In this document: piece after piece, positions 21,346 to 30,766 of the stretch
Layout of the letters: each line of letters begins with the position of its first letter
How positions within the stretch are numbered: position 1 is the first letter of the stretch
Origin: Chlamydiales bacterium
Lineage (GTDB): Bacteria; Chlamydiota; Chlamydiia; Chlamydiales; JAAKFR01
Direction: 5' to 3'
NCBI GenBank assembly: GCA_020831465.1
Contig: JAFIGI010000038.1
Location: 1 to 44,069 of the forward strand
DNA length: 44,069 bases
Notes under the pieces: generated by a model
Seen by the model: the letters and a program-made list of their open reading frames with translations, nothing else
Told to the model about the DNA's origin: nothing
Database searches by the model: none
Program-made: the position numbers and the translations under genes

Positions 21346-24300
21346 TTACGTCTGTAATAGTTCTAAGACTTCTTCCCACGTCAGCTTCGATATTGCTTCG
21401 TCGTCGGAACTCATCACTTTCTTGACAAGCCCCTTCTTTCTGTTTTGCAGGTTTAAAATCTTCTCTTCAATTGTATTTAGCGTCACAAGCTTGTAGGAAG
21501 AAACGGATTTCTTCTGGCCAAGGCGATGGACGCGGTCGGTCGCCTGGTTTTCTACAGCCGGATTCCACCACATATCATAATGGATAACCGTGTCAGCTCC
21601 AACTAAATTTAATCCTGATCCTCCTGCTTTTAAAGAAACAAGGAAAACAGGGATCGATTGGTCTTCGTTAAACTGCTTCACGATCTCCAAGCGGTTTTTG
21701 CTCGAGCCGTCGAGATAAGCAAAGGGAATCCCGCGGTGCTTCATATCTTCGCGTAAAATCTGGAGCATTTTCGTATATTGGCTGAAAATGACCGTTTTGT
21801 GCTTCCCTTCGATCAAAGAGGGAAGTAATTCCATAAGCATGTCGTATTTGGCCGAATCTCCTAATTCCGGCTTCTCTTTAGCGAAAATGGCCGGATGGCA
21901 GCAGATCTGCTTTAATCGGGTAAGGGTCGCAAGAACATGGATCTGAATTTTGTCGAATCCCTCTTTTTTCACAAGCCGCGACAGCTCTTCTTTTGCCGAC
22001 TTTGCGTAGGAGGTATAGAGCTCCTGCTGCATCTCCGTCAGATGGCAATGGTAGAGAATTTCGGAGACCGGAGGAAGGTCCTCCAAGACATCTTCTTTCA
22101 TACGTCGCAGGATAAAGGGTGAGACTTTCTTACGTAGAGTTTCGATATTTGAAGATTTATTTTCCGTATGACCGCAATTGCGGATATATTTTTCGACAAA
22201 ACGATCGAAATTGCTTAGCAGTCCGGGCATCAGGAAGTCGAAGAGGCTCCACAACTCTTCAAGCGAATTTTCGATCGGCGTTCCCGTTAAAATGAGCCGG
22301 TGAGCCGCCTGGATCATTTTTACCGACTTCGCGTTGCGTGTGCCGCGGTTTTTGATGTGCTGAGCTTCGTCAAGGACGACGTAATCGAAATCTATTTCTT
22401 TGTAAAACTCGATATCTTTTTGCAAGAGGTTGTAAGAGGTAATCACAACATCGTAGCTGTTGATCGACTTTATCAGCTTGCGTCTTTGCGAAGGAGTGGC
22501 GTCGACGACAAGAGCTTTAAGTTGGGGGTTAAACTTATGAAACTCTTCCTGCCAGTTGTAAACGAGGGATGTAGGGCAGACGATAAGCGATTTGGAATCG
22601 GGGTTCTCCTGTTTGCTTTGTGTGATGGCGATAATCGCCTGCAGGGTCTTCCCAAGACCCATATCATCTGCCAAAATTCCGTTGAGGTGCATCCTGCGCA
22701 GTCTTTCCAGCCAGTGAACGCCTTCGAGCTGGTAGTTGCGCAAGTCGGCTTGAATCGAGGCGGGGACTTTTTGCGCTGTGAAGGCGGCCTCGCCCAAGAT
22801 CTGCTTTTGAATCTGTTGCAGGCGCTTGCTCATCGAGTACTTTACGGGGAGAGATTGAAACTGCAGGGCGTTAATCGAAGTTAGGCTCCAAAGGGGGCGT
22901 TCTTGAACATGGGTATCGATGACCTCCAAGCCAACCTCGTCGAAAATCTGGACAAGTGGCGCGATTTTATCCAAGTCGAGTACTAAGATGCGGGGCATTT
23001 TTGAATTTTTGCGTCCCGCCTTTTTTTGACCGGGGGCATGCATCTCCAGAAACCGTTTTTTCGAAGCGATGCAGTCCCATAAAAGATCTAGTTTCGTTCC
23101 TTTTAGATGGCCGTCTACTTTTAATTCGACTTCATAAGTATCGATTCGCTTACTTTCTCTGAAGTGAAGCTCGAACGTCGACTCGTCGTAAATAAATTGC
23201 TCAGAGAGATTCTCAGGGCATTCGTAGATAATTTGCTCGGATGTGCGCGGAATGATCTCGGTCATAAATTCGACGATTTTCTTCTCGCTTTTCACCCGAA
23301 AGACTCCCTCCTTTTCATCGAAAAGAAAGTCTTCGAAAATCTCTTCAATAATTTTCCGCTCTTCGACCAAATTGCGCGCTAAAATCCCCTCCTGGGCGAC
23401 AAAGGGGACGATCTGGCTATATTCGAGCTTAGAAAGAGCTGCGGGGATCTCCAGATCGCCGTAAGTAAAGAAAAGCTCGGCCTCCAACTCACCGTTTAGG
23501 TAGTGAATCACGCAGCGTGCCTTGAGCTTTTCCACATAGGGAAGGGTGACGAAACGGTCGATGAGACTCGGGTTTGTAACCTCGGCGTATTGCCGAAGAA
23601 GGGGAAGAGCATTTTCGATAAAGGTCCCGAAGAGCGCCTCGGGGATGGTGATTTCGTGAAAAAGCGAGATCGCTTGGAGGTGGACACGTTTGATGTGGGG
23701 CTGAAAACGGTAATAGGTATTTCGGTAAATCAAACCCGGCTTTGTCGATTCGAAAAGCAAGGCTTCGATCGGATCGATCGTCTCTTCATCGACTTGGAAG
23801 GAGGGTTTTAAAAGGAGCATCGGGCCAGGAGCCTCGAGATATTCGAGCGTGCACTTAATCTCAGCGGGTGAAGTCGAAAAGCAAAGAGGCTCTTCCAGGT
23901 TGCCGCTAAAGAGGCAGGGCATCGGAGCCTCTTTATCGACCTGCCCCCCGCCCGAAAGGGCTAAATCGTAGACGCGAGCCAGCAGAGATCCCAAAGCCTG
24001 ATGGTTAAGATAGGCCACGCGCATCTGGCGCTCCTCGAACGTTTTAGAAAAAGTGGCGTGATGAAGAAGGAGCGACATAACCTCGCGGTCTGCCTGGTCA
24101 AAGGAAAAGAGGGTAAAAAAGTAACGCTTCCCGCTGATCGAGATCGGCTCGCGGTAGCGCACTGCGTCTAGAAAGGCACGGATATTGGGAATGTAAAGCG
24201 GTTTGGAACGCGAAGGGAGACGGATTGCGAGCTGAATTTCCGACTGGTTGTTCTTTTCGAATACTTGCCCATTGAAAATCACAGCCAGTTCAGCATGGTC

Positions 24301-24810
24301 CTCGTCGAGAACTTCCTGGGGCAAGAAGAAGGGAGAGGCGCCCAAGTGCTTGGCGGCGCTCACATATTCGCGTAAGACCTCTTTTTGATACTGCTGATCT
24401 TTGCGCGCATCTTCCTTTGACGCCGCCTTCTCAAAGGCCTCACGCAGTTCCTGTTTCTCTTCGTCGTCGATTCCGTGATGCGAATCAAGATCGGTTTCTT
24501 CCGAATAAGCCACCAAAATTTCATCAAGGTTCCGCTCAAGGTAATAGAGGAGCGCCGAGATATGCTGGCAATCGTAGGTGTAGGTACAATCGCAGTTGGA
24601 ATCGATGGCAATTGACTCATTTCGGTCGATCTCAACTTCGCTCTCGTAGACATTCTCGAATGCCCCACGAACGCGTGAGCTGAGGCGGATAGAGCCTGCG
24701 TCAAGATGAAGAATTTTAGCTCCGATTACAGCTTCATTATCAAATAACTCCTTTCCTTCTTTCAGAATGTTCGAAGAAAAGTCCTGGCGCAGTTTTCGAA
24801 AATTGAGCAT
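21346..24810 (-). CDS. SWI2/SNF2-family helicase with SWIM zinc finger
   Basis: I place the start at the ATG at 24810 (MLNFRKLRQDF..., 1154 residues); the longer frame to 24852 needs a TTG. An N-terminal SWIM finger is present (C73-x-C75...C81-x-H83 in CDCTYTYDCQH). A long middle region is specific to the chlamydial type (cf. CT708). The C-terminal SNF2 motor has motif I ADDMGLGKT, motif Ia CPTSLVYNW, motif II LDEAQHIKN, motif III LTGTPIENS, motif V GSGLNLVGAD and motif VI ATDRVHRLGQKK. It is an ATP-driven DNA translocase, probably acting on chromatin-like or transcription complexes. It heads the unit helicase - mreB - pckG - phosphodiesterase. Confidence 0.95.
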   Translation of the reverse strand: MLNFRKLRQDFSSNILKEGKELFDNEAVIGAKILHLDAGSIRLSSRVRGAFENVYESEVEIDRNESIAIDSNCDCTYTYDCQHISALLYYLERNLDEILVAYSEETDLDSHHGIDDEEKQELREAFEKAASKEDARKDQQYQKEVLREYVSAAKHLGASPFFLPQEVLDEDHAELAVIFNGQVFEKNNQSEIQLAIRLPSRSKPLYIPNIRAFLDAVRYREPISISGKRYFFTLFSFDQADREVMSLLLHHATFSKTFEERQMRVAYLNHQALGSLLARVYDLALSGGGQVDKEAPMPCLFSGNLEEPLCFSTSPAEIKCTLEYLEAPGPMLLLKPSFQVDEETIDPIEALLFESTKPGLIYRNTYYRFQPHIKRVHLQAISLFHEITIPEALFGTFIENALPLLRQYAEVTNPSLIDRFVTLPYVEKLKARCVIHYLNGELEAELFFTYGDLEIPAALSKLEYSQIVPFVAQEGILARNLVEERKIIEEIFEDFLFDEKEGVFRVKSEKKIVEFMTEIIPRTSEQIIYECPENLSEQFIYDESTFELHFRESKRIDTYEVELKVDGHLKGTKLDLLWDCIASKKRFLEMHAPGQKKAGRKNSKMPRILVLDLDKIAPLVQIFDEVGLEVIDTHVQERPLWSLTSINALQFQSLPVKYSMSKRLQQIQKQILGEAAFTAQKVPASIQADLRNYQLEGVHWLERLRRMHLNGILADDMGLGKTLQAIIAITQSKQENPDSKSLIVCPTSLVYNWQEEFHKFNPQLKALVVDATPSQRRKLIKSINSYDVVITSYNLLQKDIEFYKEIDFDYVVLDEAQHIKNRGTRNAKSVKMIQAAHRLILTGTPIENSLEELWSLFDFLMPGLLSNFDRFVEKYIRNCGHTENKSSNIETLRKKVSPFILRRMKEDVLEDLPPVSEILYHCHLTEMQQELYTSYAKSAKEELSRLVKKEGFDKIQIHVLATLTRLKQICCHPAIFAKEKPELGDSAKYDMLMELLPSLIEGKHKTVIFSQYTKMLQILREDMKHRGIPFAYLDGSSKNRLEIVKQFNEDQSIPVFLVSLKAGGSGLNLVGADTVIHYDMWWNPAVENQATDRVHRLGQKKSVSSYKLVTLNTIEEKILNLQNRKKGLVKKVMSSDDEAISKLTWEEVLELLQT

Positions 24811-24885
24811 TCTTTTAGGGGTCCGTAAGATAATAAGATCGTAGTTGTACAAATTTGCTCTCGTGAAAGCAATGAAAATATTTTT

Positions 24886-24924
24886 CCACTACTCAGGTCT
24901 ACTACTCCGGTCCACTACCTGGAA
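24886..24924. repeat. three 13-bp imperfect tandem repeats
   Basis: CCACTACTCAGGT, CTACTACTCCGGT and CCACTACCTGGAA follow one another. They cover the last codons and stop of the gene at 24902 and the start of the spacer before the helicase gene. Confidence 0.5.
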
Positions 24925-25498
24925 TCTCTTGAAGCGCGCTTAAGAGGACCGGTTCATTTTGATGCCATTTACTGGCATCAATCTCTCCCGGACGGTCCTC
25001 GATCCAGCCCCAGCCCCTACCGTAGAAATCGCTTTCAACAACCAATAGCCTCCTCTCGGCGGAGATCTTCCCCTTCTCTTTGGCAGTCTTTATGGCATCG
25101 AAGAGATAACCGATAGCTTGAAAGATGCCCTCGATTCTATCGCGAGCCTCCTCGAGATCGACTGTTGCGGCGCTGTTATAACTGAGTTGAATAAATAGGG
25201 CAAGATTCCCTTTGACGGCATAGTAGTGGATTCCCCGGCTCGAAACACCGTGCCCGCCAAAACCAAGCATCACATAGTCTTCAACAGGTCGGGAAAGAAA
25301 TTCCCGGACATACGCCTCGATGTCGTAAAGGGGGTGCGGATCAAGTTTTGTTCCGAAAACAGCTTCCTGAAAACGCTCTATTTTAGATTTATCTTCCTGA
25401 GGGATAAAAGGTAAGGTTAAATGCTCTTCATTGAAGTAATCCTGTGCTTTTATCATTCCCTCTGAAAAGTGCGGATTCGAAATGATTGGCTTTGTCAT
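24902..25498 (-). CDS. hypothetical protein next to the kinase-like gene
   Basis: I do not recognise this 198-residue family. There is no signal peptide or membrane helix. A central part looks like an antiparallel sheet followed by a helix (EDYVMLGFGGHGVSSRGIHY, NLALFIQLSYNSAATVDLEE, IEGIFQAIGYLFDAIKTAKE), then LLVVESDFYGRGWGWIEDRP with several Trp and Gly. It starts six bases after the stop of the kinase-like gene and shares its leader, with GGAGA inside the kinase 3' end, so the two are an operon. It could be a partner, substrate or chaperone of that protein; this is inference from position. Its last codons lie in a 13-bp tandem repeat. Confidence 0.7.
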   Translation of the reverse strand: MTKPIISNPHFSEGMIKAQDYFNEEHLTLPFIPQEDKSKIERFQEAVFGTKLDPHPLYDIEAYVREFLSRPVEDYVMLGFGGHGVSSRGIHYYAVKGNLALFIQLSYNSAATVDLEEARDRIEGIFQAIGYLFDAIKTAKEKGKISAERRLLVVESDFYGRGWGWIEDRPGEIDASKWHQNEPVLLSALQEIPGSGPE

Positions 25499-25504
25499 AT
25501 TTTT

Positions 25505-27250
25505 CTATATTCTCCGATGGGCCCTGAGGTAATTCCATCCTTTTTCGTCGCTGGAAAAAACGAAGAGCTCTCTTGCCCAATAACTATTGTTTGAATCGAT
25601 TTTTTCTTTTGCTTTAGGAGATAAAAGGCCATCAGAGTCCTCTACAACGAGACAGGAAGAAGAGTTGATATGATCATCTAGCATCTCCAGCCTTCGAAGA
25701 GTGGCACCGATTTCATCCTCCGATATAAAAGGATGTAAAGATTCAATAAGCCTTTCAGCGCTATTTCTCAAATCGTTTATTTCATTTTGAATTTTTTTTG
25801 TAACAACAGGAGGCATTCTCAGCATAAGCGATGCGTTGTTGGGAATGAATCCCTTTAAGGACCTCTGCAAGCGCACATCTCTATCCTTTGGGACAGCATT
25901 CACTCCAAAGCAGCAATCTTCATCGATCCCCCTTACTTTTCCCTCATCGTCGATAAAATAGTTTTGCGGATGGCGATCGCACTCACCGGTGATAAAATCC
26001 TTGACCTGTAGCTTAAGCAGCCCTTCTGCGGTAGTCGAATTATTCGGGCTAAAGCGCTCGAATGCAACAGGAATTCCGGTTAAGATCCATTTGCCGGATA
26101 GAAGATCTCCTTCAATTTTCACTTCCCGATAATGCGTCATTGCCGCGATTAACTTCAAATCTTGGAGACCAATTTTTCCCTCTTTCTCTTTTAGGATTTT
26201 GATCATGAATTGTCGAACTTGAGGCAGATCATTGAGGTTGATTCTTTCCCTTGTGTTCATTTTTTTTGCCAAAGGGCTTTTTCCCGCTGCCTTGTCCATC
26301 AAAATCCCCCTTTGACCGTTAACAATCGCAAAACGCGTCCTCACAGAGATCGTCTCATCTTTATATAAAAGCCGATCCACGACAGAACTCGCTACCGCCC
26401 GTGAGGGTAGATGAGCATCGATTCCCGGAGGAATTCCTGAAGCGGCTGCCGTTCCAAATAGTTGTTCTTTAAAACGGACCCCCGCATCGAGCTCTGTAGG
26501 ATCGGGTTTAAAAACTCCCTCGACCCTCTTACCCTCCTCAAAATAAGCGACTTTATAAACCTTATTGACGGCTCCCGATCCCAGCTGCTTCAACTCTCCT
26601 TTTATAATATACGTTTGGAGATTTAGGATGATGCGATCCAATCGCTCCGATAATCCCTTAAGTTCGGGCAATTGTAGACGCTCGATTTTTTGTTTAACAA
26701 AAATCATCACCTGCTGCATAACCTCGCGATCATATCCCCGCAAATCGCGTTCATCCATAGATGCAAGTTTTACAATTTCTCTATCTGTGAGCGTTTTGAC
26801 TTGTTCGGCAAGTTGAAAATGCCAATCAACGTCATTTTTTAAATCATCGGCCTTTCGATTAAAATTCACAAACGAAGGCCTTTCGGAGAATAACTCCGAA
26901 AAAACACTCTCTTTGCCCCATTCTCTCCCCCGCAAAGCCGGCCCTCTCGGCAGCACTAACTCAACAAACTCGGCGTTATTCACAACTCCCGCCAGCTCCT
27001 TAACCTTCTCGTTGCATTCATTCAAAAGGGCGAAAGTCCGTTCCGAAACTGGCTTCTGCTCTAGTTGAGCCTCCTGGACAGCCGCTCTCAATTTCTGAGT
27101 TGCGACGATATGCTCTTTAGCCATTTCGCTCAGACTTTTTTGCGAATAGATATGCCCCATATGAGCGCTCGTCCGAATCTTAACTTCCGTCAGCGTCTTG
27201 TAGGCCTCTTCAGCTGATTTAACTAACCTTTTACTAGGTTCTGCACACAT
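25505..27250 (-). CDS. lipid-kinase/HipA-like kinase-fold protein, effector candidate
   Basis: The 581-residue protein has a helical N-terminal half (1-200) and a C-terminal kinase-like fold. A Gly-rich loop LGSGAVNKVY (223-232) is followed by VFKP with K248. The catalytic block DFITGECDRHPQNYFIDD has D425, R426, H427 and N430. The metal block is GIDEDCCFG (D443, D445). The order G-loop, K, D-R-H-x-x-N, I-D-x-D is that of phosphatidylinositol 3/4-kinases, HipA and secreted bacterial kinases related to them, rather than of Hanks kinases (no HRD/DFG). It could phosphorylate lipid or protein. No signal peptide and no clear Shine-Dalgarno; M31 is an alternative start. It sits with the 198-residue gene between helicase and tRNA-Gly/tig, positions that are adjacent in Chlamydia, so it looks inserted there. 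Confidence 0.75.
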   Translation of the reverse strand: MCAEPSKRLVKSAEEAYKTLTEVKIRTSAHMGHIYSQKSLSEMAKEHIVATQKLRAAVQEAQLEQKPVSERTFALLNECNEKVKELAGVVNNAEFVELVLPRGPALRGREWGKESVFSELFSERPSFVNFNRKADDLKNDVDWHFQLAEQVKTLTDREIVKLASMDERDLRGYDREVMQQVMIFVKQKIERLQLPELKGLSERLDRIILNLQTYIIKGELKQLGSGAVNKVYKVAYFEEGKRVEGVFKPDPTELDAGVRFKEQLFGTAAASGIPPGIDAHLPSRAVASSVVDRLLYKDETISVRTRFAIVNGQRGILMDKAAGKSPLAKKMNTRERINLNDLPQVRQFMIKILKEKEGKIGLQDLKLIAAMTHYREVKIEGDLLSGKWILTGIPVAFERFSPNNSTTAEGLLKLQVKDFITGECDRHPQNYFIDDEGKVRGIDEDCCFGVNAVPKDRDVRLQRSLKGFIPNNASLMLRMPPVVTKKIQNEINDLRNSAERLIESLHPFISEDEIGATLRRLEMLDDHINSSSCLVVEDSDGLLSPKAKEKIDSNNSYWARELFVFSSDEKGWNYLRAHRRI

Positions 27251-27391
27251 AATAAAATATTGTTAATAATATTAATTATAACATTACTAACTTTGTTAAA
27301 AAACTAAAAATTAAAATATTTTAAATTAGACATTTAGGAATCTAAGGAATGCGAAAAAAATGACGGTAGAGCGTTGCACAATTTTCATCTC

Positions 27392-27420
27392 TTGCGAAAA
27401 AAGAACTCCGATCCTAAAAT
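27392..27420 (+). promoter_or_regulatory. sigma-70-type promoter for tRNA-Gly (and tig)
   Basis: TTGCGA (27392-27397) and TAAAAT (27415-27420) are 17 bases apart; the predicted start lies about 10 bases before the tRNA. Confidence 0.6.
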
Positions 27421-27436
27421 CCTTGTTTCGTTTCCT

Positions 27437-27508
27437 GCGGGTGTAGCTCAGTGGTAGAGCATCACGTTGCCAACGTGAGGGTCGTGAGTTCGAACCTCAT
27501 CACCCGCT
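27437..27508 (+). tRNA. tRNA-Gly (GCC)
   Basis: A full cloverleaf can be folded. The acceptor GCGGGTG pairs with CACCCGC, the D arm holds AGCTCAGTGGTAGAGC, the anticodon stem CACGT/ACGTG encloses TTGCCAA (anticodon GCC), and the T arm is GTGAG-TTCGAAC-CTCAT. The discriminator is T, as usual for bacterial tRNA-Gly, and CCA is not encoded. It lies 28 bases before tig. Confidence 0.97.
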
Positions 27509-27536
27509 TTTTCCTGAAACTTAAGCCGAATTTGTT

Positions 27537-28844
27537 ATGAAAACTTTTGAAAACGACTCTTTTTCCGTTGAAGCGAACGAAGAGTCGGGGTGCCTTCTCT
27601 CTCTTAAAATCCAAGTGCGTCCCGAGGCGGCGAAGAAAGCCTACAAAAAAGCTGTTAAAATCGTTAATAAACAGATCTCCATTCCCGGATTCCGCAAAGG
27701 GCGCGCTCCCGATGCAACCGTCATCAGCAAATACGGCTCCTATGTTGAACAAGAGTGGAAGGAGATTCTCGTTAACGACGCCTATCGGGCCGCTCTCGAT
27801 CTCACAGAAATCTATCCTTTAAGTAAGGAGAGCATCAAACGCCCTAAAATCGAGAGCTGCTCCCAAGAAGAGGGGGCGGTTGTGACCCTCTCTTATGAAT
27901 ACTATCCCAATATCCCTGAAATCGATTTTTCCGGAATCTCCCTTCCTGAGATTGCCAAAGAGGCTATAAACGAAGAACAGGTAAATGAGATCATTGAAGA
28001 AGTTAGGAGAAGCAACGCCGACTGGGAAGAGATCTCCGGAAGAGCTGTCGAAGAGGGGGACTATGTCGATGTCTCCATTGATGCGATCGACGTCGACCCG
28101 CCGAGTTCGATCGTGAAAGACCGCCGCTTTGAAGTGGCTGAGAAGAGATTAGCTCCCTGGATGCTCAAGCTCTTAATCGGCATGAATATCTCCGACTCGG
28201 TAGAAGGAATGAGCGAGGTCGATGAAAAGGCGGACGAAGCGACAAAGAAAAAATTTAAACCGACCCATGTACGCATTACTCTCCATGGAATCAAAAAGAT
28301 TATACTCCCCGAATTGACAGATGAGCTAGCCAAAAAAGTTGGAGCAGACTCAGTTGATGATATGAAGACAAAAATTCGCTCGAACCTTGAGCGAGAAGCT
28401 GAAGATCAGCAACATCAAAAAAGGATCGAAGCTCTCGAGAAAGCTCTTTTGGAAAAATACTCTTTCGACTTGCCCGCTTCGCTTGTTGAAAACGAGCGTG
28501 TTGACAGGATCCGCTCGCGGATTGAAGAGTTGAAAGAGCGGGGCGAAAGAGACGAAGAGATCAAAGAACAAGAGCAGCAGATCGAAAGTGACGTCGCCAA
28601 AGAGGTCGAAGAGAGTCTCCGTCTCTTTTTCCTTAACAAGCAAATTATCAGGCAGGGAAATATCTCCCTATCACACCAGGAATTAAACGACGAGCTTGTC
28701 AAACAGATCGGCCTGAATCCCTACCTCTATGGAAGAGATATAGATAAAGAGTCATCCAAGGAAATAATGAACCGGATGGCTGCTTCACTCATGCAGCGCA
28801 AAGCCAAGGACTACGCGCTAGAGCAGGTCATGGCTTCCCGTTGA
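27537..28844 (+). CDS. tig: trigger factor
   Basis: The 435-residue ribosome-bound chaperone has the N-terminal ribosome-docking domain with the signature ISIPGFRKGRAPDATVISKY (48-67). A middle FKBP-like domain (EEGDYVDVSIDAIDVD ... PWMLKLLIGMNISDSVEGM ... THVRITLHGIKKIILPEL) follows, then the helical C-terminal cradle (LTDELAKKVGADSVDDMKTK onward). It protects nascent chains and assists folding. Order tRNA-Gly - tig - clpP - clpX equals that of Chlamydia. No clear Shine-Dalgarno precedes the ATG. Confidence 0.97.
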   Translation: MKTFENDSFSVEANEESGCLLSLKIQVRPEAAKKAYKKAVKIVNKQISIPGFRKGRAPDATVISKYGSYVEQEWKEILVNDAYRAALDLTEIYPLSKESIKRPKIESCSQEEGAVVTLSYEYYPNIPEIDFSGISLPEIAKEAINEEQVNEIIEEVRRSNADWEEISGRAVEEGDYVDVSIDAIDVDPPSSIVKDRRFEVAEKRLAPWMLKLLIGMNISDSVEGMSEVDEKADEATKKKFKPTHVRITLHGIKKIILPELTDELAKKVGADSVDDMKTKIRSNLEREAEDQQHQKRIEALEKALLEKYSFDLPASLVENERVDRIRSRIEELKERGERDEEIKEQEQQIESDVAKEVEESLRLFFLNKQIIRQGNISLSHQELNDELVKQIGLNPYLYGRDIDKESSKEIMNRMAASLMQRKAKDYALEQVMASR

Positions 28845-28860
28845 AAGAGTTTAAATTTCC

Positions 28861-28889
28861 TTGACGAAGGGTTATCGACATCATAAACT
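28861..28889 (+). promoter_or_regulatory. sigma-70-type promoter for clpP-clpX
   Basis: TTGACG and TAAACT with a 17-base spacer lie in the gap between tig and clpP, giving a leader of about 25 bases with AAGGG before the clpP ATG. Confidence 0.55.
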
Positions 28890-28922
28890 CCCCTTATACA
28901 AAAACCAAATGAAGGGCAACCC

Positions 28923-29519
28923 ATGTCACTTGTCCCCTATGTAATTGAAGATACCGGCCGTGGCGAGCGCGCCATGGACATTTATTCCCGTTTGTTGAAA
29001 GACCGTATTGTCTTAATCGGCACTCAGATCGACGAGCACCTGGCGAATACCGTAATTGCTCAGCTCCTCTTTCTCATGTCGGATGATCCAAAAAAAGACA
29101 TCCAGGTTTTCATCAATTCCCCGGGAGGCTACATCACCGCCGGTCTCGCGATCTACGATACGATGCGGTTTTTGGGATGCGACGTCAATACCTACTGCAT
29201 CGGCCAAGCCGCCTCGATGGGGGCTCTTCTTCTCGCTGCGGGAACCAAGGGAAAACGGCGCGCGCTCCCCCACAGCCGGGTGATGATCCACCAACCCTCA
29301 GGGGGGATCATGGGAACATCCGAAGATATTAAACTCCAGGCGGAAGAAATTTTGCGACTGAAGCAATATTTGGCCGAAATTTTGGCCGATTGCACCGGCC
29401 AGACCGTTGAGAAAATTTTGGAAGATTCCGAGCGTGACTTTTTCATGAGCCCAAAAGAGGCGATCGATTACGGTTTAATCGATGAAATTGTCACCTCGCC
29501 TAAAGAATATGGGAAATAA
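28923..29519 (+). CDS. clpP: ClpP protease subunit
   Basis: The 198-residue serine peptidase has the catalytic triad S98 ([14 protein letters not shown]), H123 ([11 protein letters not shown]) and D172 (ERDFF). The oxyanion-strand block [17 protein letters not shown] (63-79) is also present. Tetradecamers of ClpP degrade substrates fed by ClpX. The stop overlaps the clpX start (TAATG), so the two are made together. Chlamydiae carry two clpP genes; this is the copy linked to clpX. Confidence 0.98.
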   Translation: MSLVPYVIEDTGRGERAMDIYSRLLKDRIVLIGTQIDEHLANTVIAQLLFLMSDDPKKDIQVFINSPGGYITAGLAIYDTMRFLGCDVNTYCIGQAASMGALLLAAGTKGKRRALPHSRVMIHQPSGGIMGTSEDIKLQAEEILRLKQYLAEILADCTGQTVEKILEDSERDFFMSPKEAIDYGLIDEIVTSPKEYGK

Positions 29520-30766
29520 TGAATAAAAAGGGTTTTAACAATAAAGAGCTGGCAACCTGTTCCTTTTGCGGGCGCTCCGAAGAGGACGTTGAAAAGCTGA
29601 TTTCTGGACCGAATGTCTATATTTGCGACAACTGTGTCCGTTTGTGCATGAGCATTCTAGAGAAAAAACCGTCTACTCACGAGTTGAAGATGCTCAAGCC
29701 TCAGGAGATAAAAGAGAAGCTTGACGAGTTTATTGTTGGACAGAACCAGGCTAAACGCACAATCTCCGTCGCCGTTTACAACCATTATAAGAGAGTTCGC
29801 GCGCTTTCGCAAAATAAAGAGGTCGGATACAGCAAATCCAATGTCCTCCTGCTCGGTCCGACCGGTTCAGGTAAAACTCTGATCGCCAAAACCCTTGCAC
29901 AAGTCCTCGACGTCCCCTTTACGATCGCAGATGCAACGACATTGACCGAAGCGGGTTACGTCGGCGAGGATGTAGAAAATATTGTCCTGAGGCTGCTGCA
30001 GGCGGCTGACTACGATGTCGCGCGCGCAGAGCAGGGAATCATCTATATCGACGAGATTGATAAGATTGGACGCACAACGTCCAACGTCTCGATTACGCGG
30101 GACGTTTCCGGAGAGGGTGTTCAGCAGGCCCTTTTAAAAATCGTCGAAGGGACGATTGCTAACGTCCCGCCGAAAGGAGGGCGTAAACACCCACACCAGG
30201 AGTACATCAAAGTCAATACGGAGAATATCCTCTTCATTATCGGGGGAGCCTTTGTCAATCTAGAGAAGGTGATCGGCAAGCGCCTCGGCAAAAGTACCAT
30301 TGGATTTTATGATTCCAAGACCGGTCGGTCTATCGACCCGCATGATAAGAGCAAGCTTCTCGAGCAAGTCGAACCTGAAGATCTCATCAGCTTTGGGATG
30401 ATTCCCGAGTTCATCGGCCGATTCAACTGCATAGTAAATTGCAACGAGTTGACTTTAGACGATCTTGTTCGGATTTTGACGGAACCCAAAAACGCCGTCG
30501 TGAAGCAATACAAAAACCTCTTTGAAGAAGAGAATGTCAAGTTGGACTTTACGAAAGAGGCGCTCTATGCCGCTGCCGTGAAAGCGAAAGAGGCGGGTAC
30601 GGGAGCGCGCGCACTGCGCATGATTTTGGAGAATCTACTTACCGATCTGATGTTCGAGGTTCCCTCGGATGAGACGATCGCGGAGATTCACATCCACGAA
30701 GAGACGATTACTCAGGGTAAGCCTCCGGAGATAGTCCGCCGCGGCTCCTCCGAAAAGATCGCATGA
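29519..30766 (+). CDS. clpX: ClpX ATPase
   Basis: The 415-residue AAA+ unfoldase has the N-terminal zinc-binding domain with C14, C17, C36 and C39 (TCSFCGRS ... YICDNCV), Walker [13 protein letters not shown], Walker [12 protein letters not shown] and sensor/arginine regions ([17 protein letters not shown]). It unfolds tagged proteins for ClpP. The IGF loop that docks to ClpP is IGFYDSK. Starts within the clpP stop and ends overlapping the next start by 4 bases (ATGA). Confidence 0.98.
   Translation: MNKKGFNNKELATCSFCGRSEEDVEKLISGPNVYICDNCVRLCMSILEKKPSTHELKMLKPQEIKEKLDEFIVGQNQAKRTISVAVYNHYKRVRALSQNKEVGYSKSNVLLLGPTGSGKTLIAKTLAQVLDVPFTIADATTLTEAGYVGEDVENIVLRLLQAADYDVARAEQGIIYIDEIDKIGRTTSNVSITRDVSGEGVQQALLKIVEGTIANVPPKGGRKHPHQEYIKVNTENILFIIGGAFVNLEKVIGKRLGKSTIGFYDSKTGRSIDPHDKSKLLEQVEPEDLISFGMIPEFIGRFNCIVNCNELTLDDLVRILTEPKNAVVKQYKNLFEEENVKLDFTKEALYAAAVKAKEAGTGARALRMILENLLTDLMFEVPSDETIAEIHIHEETITQGKPPEIVRRGSSEKIA

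Noticed and set aside
22300..22884. 194-codon plus-strand frame within the helicase
   Set aside because: Antisense to the SNF2 motor motifs; composition follows from the helicase codons.
24811..24852. Longer helicase start
   Set aside because: It needs a TTG at 24850-24852; the ATG at 24810 begins the conserved-looking NFRKLRQDFS stretch.
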